This document shows, piece after piece, positions 1 through 4,755 of a stretch of DNA of 5,467 nt (its first letter is position 1; the number at the start of each line of letters is the position of its first letter). The notes under the pieces are model-generated. The model saw nothing but the letters and a program-made list of their open reading frames with translations. It was not told the DNA's origin and did not search any database. The stretch comes from Nitrososphaerota archaeon (GTDB lineage Archaea; Thermoproteota; Nitrososphaeria; Nitrososphaerales; UBA183), in assembly GCA_029785685.1 (NCBI GenBank), contig JAFLZE010000071.1, positions 1-5,467 on the forward strand. Direction: 5' to 3'. A program made the position numbers and the translations under genes.

Positions 1-370
1 GCAAGACCCTTGCCGCTTCCTCGAGGTGGACTTTGCCCCCGAGGCTCGCCGACGCGACGATGTTCTGAATCTCCACGACGGCGTCGTTCTTGATGGGTAT
101 CTTCCCCTTCTTGAGCTGCCTCACCACTTCTTCGACCGCCTTCCTCGCCTGCTCCTCCGACTTTGCGCCTGTGCAGACCATCTTGCCTGAGCTGAAGATG
201 AGCGTGGCTGTCTTGGGATTCCTGAGCCTGAACACGAGGCCCGGGAACTGGTCCGGGTGGTACTCCACCGTGACGAAGTTCTTGGTGATGAGATTGAGGT
301 CGACTGTCTGGTTGATGGATGCTGAAGCTACTACGTTCTCTATGCTTACGATTGCCTTTGTCTGAGGCAC
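1..370 (-). CDS. tbp: TATA-binding protein (TBP), C-terminal part cut by window edge
   Basis: Basal archaeal transcription factor that binds and bends TATA boxes and, with TFB, recruits RNA polymerase. 123 of the usual 180-200 residues are visible. The first TBP half-repeat covers about residues 5-90. It contains IVSIENVVASASI, then FPGLVFRL and NPKTATLIFSSGK. Phe42 and Phe59 sit where TBPs carry the pair of DNA-intercalating phenylalanines. The second half-repeat begins at about residue 98 with VVEIQNIVASASL, mirroring the first, and runs off the left edge. The start is GTG at 370-368 (MPQTKAIVSIENV); no ATG lies nearby. A TTTAAATA box centred 27 nt upstream puts the transcription start at the GTG itself, so the mRNA is probably leaderless. 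The gene is divergent from the CxxC protein at 481. The family call is very secure. Whether the genome has other TBP copies cannot be judged here. Confidence 0.97.
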   Translation of the reverse strand, partial: MPQTKAIVSIENVVASASINQTVDLNLITKNFVTVEYHPDQFPGLVFRLRNPKTATLIFSSGKMVCTGAKSEEQARKAVEEVVRQLKKGKIPIKNDAVVEIQNIVASASLGGKVHLEEAARVL

Positions 371-393
371 GAACGCGAGTCGATTTTTCTGAG

Positions 394-401
394 TATTTAA
401 A
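394..401 (-). promoter_or_regulatory. TATA box of tbp
   Basis: On the minus strand this reads TTTAAATA, a near-ideal archaeal TATA box. Its centre is about 27 nt from the tbp GTG at 370. Archaeal transcription usually starts 25-28 nt from the box centre, so the transcript should begin at or next to the start codon. The bases just upstream are CCCC rather than the purine-rich stretch expected of a BRE. Confidence 0.75.
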
Positions 402-450
402 GGGGTATAACTGCGCGGACCCGAGAAGGGGGCGCTCGAACGACGGAACC

Positions 451-458
451 TGTATAGC
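451..458 (+). promoter_or_regulatory. Weak TATA-like box for the CxxC protein gene
   Basis: TGTATAGC is centred about 26.5 nt before the GTG at 481, the same geometry as the other promoters in this window, and would give a leaderless transcript. The match to consensus is modest and the flanks are GC-rich. An alternative is the tatttaaa at 394-401 read on the plus strand, which would give a leader of roughly 55 nt. Confidence 0.4.
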
Positions 459-480
459 GCGCCGAAGTCTTTCGTCTAGG

Positions 481-774
481 GTGCCGGAATTCAGAATCTT
501 GCTAAGGGCCTGCCCTTCGTGCGGGAAGAGGTTCCGGGTCAGGCTGGTGGCCAAGGAGCTCGTCGAGGACGATCTCAGGGTCGTCACGGTCGACAGGGGC
601 CGTGTACAGTCCCCGGGAATGGGAGGGTTCGGCGCCCGCGCGGCAGATGGCCCTTTGGTCGTCGGCGAGGACATCCCGCTGACAGTCGACGTGAAAGGGT
701 ACCGATACACCTACAGGTGCAATCACTGCGGAAACTCCTGGGCGGAGGAGCACGAAGGAGACGTCGGGGTCTAG
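481..774 (+). CDS. Small protein with two CxxC knuckles (putative zinc ribbon), function unknown
   Basis: A 97-residue cytosolic protein with no signal peptide or membrane segment. It has CPSC at residues 11-14 and CNHC at 80-83, each followed by Gly and then an aromatic residue a few positions on (CGKRF, CGNSW). These four cysteines could bind one zinc, as in zinc ribbons, with a 65-residue insert between the knuckles. The insert holds charged beta-prone segments (RLVAKELVEDDLRVV, then DIPLTVDVKGYRYTYRC) around a Gly-rich loop at residues 44-56. The start is GTG at 481: the reading frame stays open upstream to 319, but that part is antisense to tbp and has no other good start. It is divergent from tbp and convergent with the signal peptidase gene, sharing a CTAG at the stops. 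I do not recognise the family. Nucleic-acid binding or a protein-protein role are both possible. Confidence 0.75.
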   Translation: MPEFRILLRACPSCGKRFRVRLVAKELVEDDLRVVTVDRGRVQSPGMGGFGARAADGPLVVGEDIPLTVDVKGYRYTYRCNHCGNSWAEEHEGDVGV

Positions 775-1292
775 GGCTGGGCCACGGCGCCCTGCTCCTT
801 GCGCTCCTCTTTCTGGAGCGCCAACGAGGCCACCACGATAAGCAGGATGATTATCGAAGGGAGGTAGTTGAACCACTGTGGTAGCCCGTAGGCGTCCACG
901 TAGTACGCAAGGAGCTCGACGTATGGAATCACGAACACGACCTTCCCCTCCAGGCACTGCTGGGTGATCGGGCTCATCGCTATGCCGCTCGCCTGGTCGG
1001 TGCTGGGGTTGTTGTCCCCCTCCGTGATCAGTCCCTGGCTCGTGATGGCGACCACCCGGTGGACGACCGATTCGCCGCCTGACGAGCAGAGCCCGTTGTA
1101 GACGATTATGTTGCCCACCTGCACTTGGCTGATTGGGACTCCCTGGATCACCACGAGGTCGCCCCCTTCCAGCGTGGGGAGCATGCTGTGTCCGTCCACC
1201 CTCCTGGTGTCCGTCTGGACGAAGAATGCCCAGAAGATGAGTATGGCGAACGCGATGACGTACACCGCAGTCCCCTTAGAAGCCACCTTCAA
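771..1292 (-). CDS. Archaeal signal peptidase I (Sec11-like, Ser/His/Asp type)
   Basis: Membrane endopeptidase (family S26B) that removes signal peptides from Sec- and probably Tat-exported proteins on the outer face of the membrane. 173 residues. A membrane segment at about 8-25 precedes the catalytic domain. Box B is GHSMLPTLEGGDLVV with nucleophile Ser36. SVVHRVV carries His78 in place of the lysine of bacterial enzymes. TEGDNN carries the conserved Asp93. A second membrane segment lies at about 143-160, followed by a short charged tail (KEERKEQ). The C-terminal segment and the EGKVVFVIPY motif fit archaeal forms. The start is taken as TTG at 1292. A GTG two codons later (1286) is an alternative, and both fit the TATA box at 1319-1326 with a leader of only a few bases. 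It is divergent from the two-TM gene at 1373 and ends inside the stop of the convergent CxxC gene. Confidence 0.93.
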   Translation of the reverse strand: MKVASKGTAVYVIAFAILIFWAFFVQTDTRRVDGHSMLPTLEGGDLVVIQGVPISQVQVGNIIVYNGLCSSGGESVVHRVVAITSQGLITEGDNNPSTDQASGIAMSPITQQCLEGKVVFVIPYVELLAYYVDAYGLPQWFNYLPSIIILLIVVASLALQKEERKEQGAVAQP

Positions 1293-1318
1293 GCCGAGGC
1301 CGGGCGAGGGGCGACCCG

Positions 1319-1326
1319 GTTAAATG
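1319..1326 (-). promoter_or_regulatory. TATA box of the signal peptidase gene
   Basis: The minus strand reads CATTTAAC, preceded by purine-rich CAAA that could serve as a BRE. Its centre is about 30 nt from the TTG at 1292, so transcription should start about 3 nt before that codon, or 9 nt before the GTG at 1286. It faces away from the plus-strand box at 1343-1350, and the two boxes lie only 16 nt apart. Confidence 0.65.
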
Positions 1327-1342
1327 TTTGAGCGATGATTTG

Positions 1343-1350
1343 TTTTTATC
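1343..1350 (+). promoter_or_regulatory. TATA box of the two-TM protein gene
   Basis: TTTTTATC is centred about 27 nt before the GTG at 1373, which predicts a leaderless mRNA. This geometry is the main reason for choosing GTG 1373 over the in-frame TTG at 1328, which lies upstream of the box. Confidence 0.6.
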
Positions 1351-1372
1351 GCCCCAGCGGCCGGTGGTCACC

Positions 1373-1687
1373 GTGAAGGCGTATCAGGTCCTCGTCGCAG
1401 ACGCGTTCCTCCTCGTAGCGCTATTCTTCGTACAGTCGGACCTGCAGGGGAGGGTCGCCTATGCCGAAACCGTCCACGGTCACACTACGGGGTACGTCTC
1501 TTCGTTCTCTTACTCCCTCTTCACCCAGGTGTTCACGATGTCTGGTTCCGGGGTCTCGCTTTCCAGCCCCCTCACCCTCGACTGGATACAGGTCCTCGGC
1601 GCCCTGCTCATCGTACTAAACGGCTGGTACCTTTATTCAGCGTTCGCCCGTAAAGGCAGGTCGACCGCCGCGGTCAGCGCGCAGTGA
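1373..1687 (+). CDS. Small two-TM membrane protein, function unknown
   Basis: A 104-residue protein, not recognised. An N-terminal hydrophobic segment at about residues 6-20 (LVADAFLLVALFFVQ) could be an uncleaved anchor. A polar, Ser/Thr/Tyr-rich stretch follows at about 21-68 and would form an extracytoplasmic loop. A second hydrophobic segment lies at about 72-90 (IQVLGALLIVLNGWYLYSA). The tail is basic (FARKGR), which by the positive-inside rule puts it in the cytoplasm. The loop has no cysteines and no catalytic motif I can see. The start GTG 1373 is set by the TATA box; the frame is open back to TTG 1328, but that would add a non-hydrophobic 15-residue leader. The gene shares its promoter region with the divergent signal peptidase. 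The stop TGA overlaps a GTG (1684) that could start a longer form of the next gene. A link to protein export is only a guess from position. Confidence 0.7.
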   Translation: MKAYQVLVADAFLLVALFFVQSDLQGRVAYAETVHGHTTGYVSSFSYSLFTQVFTMSGSGVSLSSPLTLDWIQVLGALLIVLNGWYLYSAFARKGRSTAAVSAQ

Positions 1688-1745
1688 CCGCGCTAGAACA
1701 CAATCGGGGTCCCCCCTCCGAAACGGCGTCCCATCGCTGGTTAAG

Positions 1746-1753
1746 TTCAAATG
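1746..1753 (+). promoter_or_regulatory. TATA-like box of the Mrr-like nuclease gene
   Basis: TTCAAATG, preceded by AAG (possible BRE), is centred about 27 nt before the in-frame GTG at 1777. It predicts a leaderless message and an independent promoter rather than read-through from the two-TM gene. It departs from consensus by a C at the third position. Confidence 0.5.
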
Positions 1754-1776
1754 CGAACCATGGCCGAACGTTCTCC

Positions 1777-2340
1777 GTGCCTGGCCCTCTACTCTTGCTC
1801 CTCGGCAGGAAGGCCGGTTCGGCAGAACGCGCTCAGAAAGCCATCATGGAGGTCGCAGACCTGGTCGGCGCCGTGGGCTCCACTTCAGATGAGGCCCTCG
1901 CCGCCCTGGCCCTCTGCAAGATGGGGGTGAGCCCCGAAAATGTCTCGAAGACCCTCTCGTGGAGAGACTTCGAGAGCTTCTGCTCCAGCATACTGAGGGC
2001 CAAGGGGTACACCGTGCGAGAGAATATCTATCTCAGGAAGCCCAGGGCGCAGATTGACGTCCTCGGCATCTCAACCCGCTTGTCGGTGGCGGTGGACTGC
2101 AAGCACTGGACAAGGTCCTCGGGCTATTCTTCCCTCGCAAGGATTGTCGAGGCTCAGAAGGCGAGGGCCATGCGCCTTCACGACACCCTGGACTCGATCG
2201 GACCAATTGCCCCCGTGATACTGACGCTTGTCGACCAGGGGGCCAGGTTCGTAGACGGGGGTGCCATCGTCCCGGTTTTCGCGCTAAGGGACTTCCTTGA
2301 CAACATTGACGCCCACGAACCCCTCATGGACCTTGCCTGA
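1777..2340 (+). CDS. Mrr-like PD-(D/E)XK nuclease homologue, single domain
   Basis: A 187-residue cytosolic protein. A helical N-terminal region (about 12-60, GSAERAQKAIMEVADLVGAV and onward) leads into an Mrr/type IV restriction-endonuclease-like fold. WRDFESFCSSILRAKGY (62-78) is the alpha helix carrying Glu66. AQIDVLG carries Asp94. The strand VAVDCKHW carries the D-x-K pair Asp107/Lys109. These make a complete metal-dependent nuclease site. The C-terminal GGAIVPVFALRDFLDNI fits the last strand and helix of the family. No methyltransferase, specificity subunit or target-recognition domain is next to it, so classical restriction is not indicated; repair or recombination is possible. GTG 1777 is chosen from the TATA-like box. 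A longer form from GTG 1684, overlapping the previous stop, would add 31 residues of poorly coding sequence. It ends 7 nt from the stop of the convergent PH-like gene. Confidence 0.82.
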   Translation: MPGPLLLLLGRKAGSAERAQKAIMEVADLVGAVGSTSDEALAALALCKMGVSPENVSKTLSWRDFESFCSSILRAKGYTVRENIYLRKPRAQIDVLGISTRLSVAVDCKHWTRSSGYSSLARIVEAQKARAMRLHDTLDSIGPIAPVILTLVDQGARFVDGGAIVPVFALRDFLDNIDAHEPLMDLA

Positions 2341-2347
2341 CCACCCG

Positions 2348-2833
2348 TCAGACGGTTGCCGCGAACGGGGACGTGGACTCTGATATCTCGGCGTAGACTT
2401 CCATCGGATTGGCCACGTCCTTCAGGACGAACGCACCCTGCCCCAGGGACGAGGTGTGGGTCCCCTTCCCCTTCTTCAGGGCCACGTATATGCTCCCGCA
2501 CCGGAACCGTTTCGCCAACATCCCCTGGGCTATGCTCAGCTCCTGTATGTTGGTGTAAGCGACAAATTCCTCCTTCCTGAGCGGCCTCCTTATCGCGATA
2601 CCGCTTTCGCCCAGGACGTACACCGTCGAGCCCTTGAAGATCATGTAAGCCCCAATAAGGCCGTAGGCGAGGACCAGGAAGATCACGAATTTGACGTAGG
2701 TCGAAGGGTTGATCTGAAGGAACGGGGTGAGCAGCGCTATTGCGAGGGTCCCTTTGATGAGTGACTTCCTCACATTGGACCTGAGCCGCTTCTCTTCCTT
2801 GGCTTCGGGGTCAGTAGAGGTAGCACGCCACAT
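2348..2833 (-). CDS. Membrane-anchored bacterial-type PH-domain protein
   Basis: 161 residues. A charged N-terminus (KEEKRLRSNVRKS) is followed by two membrane segments at about 25-38 and 46-65. A soluble domain at about 70-150 resembles the bPH2 (YdbS/DUF304) family: VYVLGESGIAIRRPL, then YTNIQELSIAQGMLAKRFRCGSIYVAL, a loop, and a closing FVLKDVANPMEVYAEI helix. The T-N-I-Q, F-x-C-G-S-I and D-V-x-N-P-x-E positions fit that fold. Family members are membrane-associated and mostly uncharacterised. The start is ATG at 2833, the only ATG start among the genes here with a visible start codon. It lies 23 nt inside the 3' end of the OppF-like gene and has a partial ribosome site (GGGTGG) about 8-9 nt upstream. 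Translation is therefore probably coupled to the transporter genes. No promoter of its own is seen. A functional tie to the transporter is unproven. Confidence 0.75.
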   Translation of the reverse strand: MWRATSTDPEAKEEKRLRSNVRKSLIKGTLAIALLTPFLQINPSTYVKFVIFLVLAYGLIGAYMIFKGSTVYVLGESGIAIRRPLRKEEFVAYTNIQELSIAQGMLAKRFRCGSIYVALKKGKGTHTSSLGQGAFVLKDVANPMEVYAEISESTSPFAATV

Positions 2834-3773
2834 CGATGTCGCCCACCCTTTTCAGCGTCGGCTCCTTGACCTTGCACTGGTCCATCACGTACGGACATCT
2901 CGGGTGGAACCTGCAGCCTGTCGGGAGGTTGACAAGACTCGGGACTTCGCCTGCCGGGGGGACCACCTCGTGGGTCTGTACCGTCGGCACGGACTTCAGC
3001 AGGGCCTGGGTGTACGGGTGCTTCGGCTTCGAGATGACCTCTTCGGTCGGCCCCGTCTCCACCACCTTCCCAGCGTACATGACAGCTATCTTGTCGGAGA
3101 TGAAACGCGCGACCGCGATGTTGTGCGTGATGAATAGGTAGGTGAGGTTAAGCTCGTCATGGATCTTCGCGAGGAGGTTCAGCACCTGCGCCTGGACCGA
3201 CGCGTCCAGCGCCGACGTCGGCTCGTCGAGGACAATGAACGTCGGGTTGGAGACTATGGCCCTGGCCACGGCGACGCGCTGCCTCTGTCCGCCTGAAAGG
3301 TCCCTGGGCCTCCTCTGGGCGAACGTGCCGGCGTCCAGCCCGACGAGGGAAAGCGCGGTCTCGAACTGCGCCTGCTTCTGCTGCCTGCTTGCATGCGACC
3401 TCGCGAGGGGCTCTGTGACAATGTCCTTGATTGGCATCCTCGGATCGAGGCTGTCGGTCGGGTTTTGGAAGACCATCTGCACCTGGCGCCTGACCTTCTT
3501 CCATTGCTTCTTGGTGATCTTCTCTCCGAGGAAGTAGATGTCCCCTCCTGTGGGGGTCTCAAGGGTCGCGAGCATCCTTCCCAATGTCGTCTTCCCGCTC
3601 CCGCTCTCGCCCACCAGGGCGAGTACCTCGCCGTTAGCGATGTCGAAGTCTACCCCGTCCACTGCTTTCACGTAGACCCTAGGGGACCTGGAGAAGAGCG
3701 ATATCAGGAACCCCTTCTTGCTTGCCTCGAACCATTTGGTCAGGCCCTGGGTCTTGAACACCGAATCAGTCAA
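2811..3773 (-). CDS. Peptide-type ABC importer ATPase, DppF/OppF-like
   Basis: Cytoplasmic ATPase subunit that pairs with the DppD/OppD-like subunit to drive uptake of oligopeptides or related solutes. 320 residues, full length. Walker A is GESGSGKT (55-62), the Q-loop Gln is 103 (VFQNPTDSLDP), the signature is LSGGQRQR (159-166), Walker B is FIVLDE with Glu184, and the switch His is 217 (FITHN). The C-terminal oligopeptide-transporter extension has Cys287, Cys293, Cys300 and Cys317 (GCRFHPRC, then DQC, then ACYLY). This matches the four-cysteine pattern reported to hold an iron-sulfur cluster in DppD-type ATPases. The start is TTG at 3773, supported by a GAGGTG ribosome site 8 nt upstream, and overlaps the preceding gene by 8 nt (TTGACTGA). 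GTG 3761 is a weaker alternative. The substrate cannot be read from the ATPase. Confidence 0.95.
   Translation of the reverse strand: MTDSVFKTQGLTKWFEASKKGFLISLFSRSPRVYVKAVDGVDFDIANGEVLALVGESGSGKTTLGRMLATLETPTGGDIYFLGEKITKKQWKKVRRQVQMVFQNPTDSLDPRMPIKDIVTEPLARSHASRQQKQAQFETALSLVGLDAGTFAQRRPRDLSGGQRQRVAVARAIVSNPTFIVLDEPTSALDASVQAQVLNLLAKIHDELNLTYLFITHNIAVARFISDKIAVMYAGKVVETGPTEEVISKPKHPYTQALLKSVPTVQTHEVVPPAGEVPSLVNLPTGCRFHPRCPYVMDQCKVKEPTLKRVGDIDVACYLY
2892..2921. repeat. 30-nt direct repeat, copy 1 (Fe-S motif of OppF-like gene)
   Basis: This stretch is identical over 30 nt to 3850-3879. It encodes the GCRFHPRCP segment around the first two cluster cysteines. The two copies occupy equivalent codons of the paralogous ATPase genes. 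Confidence 0.85.
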
Positions 3774-4755
3774 ACAGATGGCACCTCAGCGTCCTGTCGT
3801 CGGCTTGCGAGTAACCGGGGTTCTCCGTCCTGCAGACGTCCATGACCTTCGGACATCTCGGGTGGAACCTGCAGCCTGTGGGCGGGGAGAGCATGTTCGG
3901 GGGTGACCCGGGAATCGCGATTAGGTCGCCCTGGGCCCTTGACTTCGTCGGGATGCTGTTGACCAGCGCGATGGTGTAAGGGTGGAGGGGGGACCCCACC
4001 ACCTTTTCGACAGGGCCCGTCTCGGAAAGCTCGCCGGCGTACATCACCAGGAACCTGTTCGCCACGGTGTATGCGACCGCCATGTCGTGGGTGATGAAAA
4101 GCACCGCCATCCCGTACTCCTTCTTCAGCTCGTTGATTAGCTTGATGACCTGCGCCTGGATGGTCACGTCCAGCGCCGACGTCGGTTCGTCGGCGATGAG
4201 CAGCTTTGGCTTCATCAGCAACGCCATTGCGATCACCACCCTCTGGATCTGGCCCCCTGAAAGCTGATGAGGGTATCTCTCCATGATGACTTCGGGGTCA
4301 GGCATCCTCACCGACCCGAGCCCTTCCACTATCTCCTTGTAGGTCGCCCTCTCATCGAACGACTTCCCGGACCTCTTCTGCTTCAGCTCGAGCCCCTCCA
4401 TGAGCTGAGCGCTGATCCTCTTGACCGGGTTCAGGCTGTTCAGAGGGTCTTGGAAGATCATGAACGCGTCTGCCCCCCTCATCATCCTGACCTCGGCCGG
4501 CTTCATCTTGAGTATGTCTTTTCCATCGAGGACGACGCTCCCTTCGGCCTTTGCGTTAGGGGGAAGGAGCCTCACTATCGAGTGCCCGAGGGTCGACTTT
4601 CCGCACCCGCTCTCGCCGACGATGGCCACGCTCTCTCCTTTATCGAGGGAGAAGTCCAGGCTCCTTACCGCTTCCAGCCTGCCGTATATTGTCCTGTAGC
4701 TAACCTTCAGTCCCTTGACGTCCAGAAGCAAGTTAGTAGGATAGCCTCCCACCAA
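3766..4755 (-). CDS. Peptide-type ABC importer ATPase, DppD/OppD-like
   Basis: First ATPase of the importer, paralogous to the downstream one and expected to form a heterodimer with it under the two permeases. 329 residues as listed. Walker A is GESGCGKS (47-54), the Q-loop Gln is 102 ([10 protein letters not shown]), the signature is LSGGQIQR (165-172), Walker B is LLIADE with Glu190, and the switch His is 223 (FITHD). The C-terminal extension has Cys295, Cys301, Cys308 and Cys325, the possible iron-sulfur ligands of this subfamily. TTG 4755 overlaps the permease gene by 23 nt. TTG 4731, just after the permease stop, gives [14 protein letters not shown], which matches the usual N-terminus of the family and may be the true start. 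GGGAGG lies 13 nt before that second codon, rather far for a ribosome site. The short spacing and overlaps on both sides indicate one operon. Confidence 0.95.
   Translation of the reverse strand: MVGGYPTNLLLDVKGLKVSYRTIYGRLEAVRSLDFSLDKGESVAIVGESGCGKSTLGHSIVRLLPPNAKAEGSVVLDGKDILKMKPAEVRMMRGADAFMIFQDPLNSLNPVKRISAQLMEGLELKQKRSGKSFDERATYKEIVEGLGSVRMPDPEVIMERYPHQLSGGQIQRVVIAMALLMKPKLLIADEPTSALDVTIQAQVIKLINELKKEYGMAVLFITHDMAVAYTVANRFLVMYAGELSETGPVEKVVGSPLHPYTIALVNSIPTKSRAQGDLIAIPGSPPNMLSPPTGCRFHPRCPKVMDVCRTENPGYSQADDRTLRCHLFD
3782..3787 (-). promoter_or_regulatory. Ribosome binding site deciding the OppF-like start
   Basis: GAGGTG on the minus strand matches the archaeal anti-Shine-Dalgarno sequence and lies 8 nt before TTG 3773. 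It is inside the end of the upstream ATPase gene. It shows that internal operon genes here use Shine-Dalgarno initiation, in contrast with the leaderless first genes. Confidence 0.7.
3850..3879. repeat. 30-nt direct repeat, copy 2 (Fe-S motif of OppD-like gene)
   Basis: Second copy of the repeat at 2892-2921, in the same codon register. Identity includes third codon positions, which protein conservation alone does not demand. The match ends just after the Gly-Cys codons, where the genes diverge. Confidence 0.85.

Noticed and set aside
90..365. Plus-strand reading frame opposite tbp
   Set aside because: It lies wholly on the antisense strand of a clear TBP coding region.
382..386. TTTTT as a transcription terminator
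   Set aside because: It lies in the divergent promoter region with no gene ending there on the plus strand.
319..480. N-terminal extension of the CxxC protein back to 319
   Set aside because: The extension is antisense to the tbp N-terminus, crosses the tbp promoter and looks unlike protein. GTG 481 is the plausible start.
519..884. Plus-strand 121-residue frame
   Set aside because: It is very Arg/Gly-rich, out of frame with the CxxC gene and antisense to the peptidase.
502..957. Minus-strand 151-residue frame across the CxxC and peptidase genes
   Set aside because: It overlaps two better-supported genes and is rich in Arg, Gly and Pro, typical of a shadow frame in GC-rich DNA.
1684..1776. 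GTG 1684 as the nuclease start, coupled to the two-TM gene stop
   Set aside because: The 31 added residues look non-coding, and a TATA-like box within this stretch fits GTG 1777. It is kept only as an alternative.
1777..2340. Restriction-modification or other defence system
   Set aside because: Only a single nuclease domain is present, with no methylase, specificity or helicase partner and no mobile element in the window.
2178..2501. Minus-strand frame overlapping the nuclease and PH-like genes
   Set aside because: It is antisense to the nuclease C-terminus and out of frame in the PH-like gene, with no recognisable motif.
3393..3845. Plus-strand 150-residue frame opposite the ATPase genes
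   Set aside because: It is antisense to highly conserved ATPase motifs. Other plus-strand frames at 2727-3537 and 4067-5156 are shadows for the same reason.
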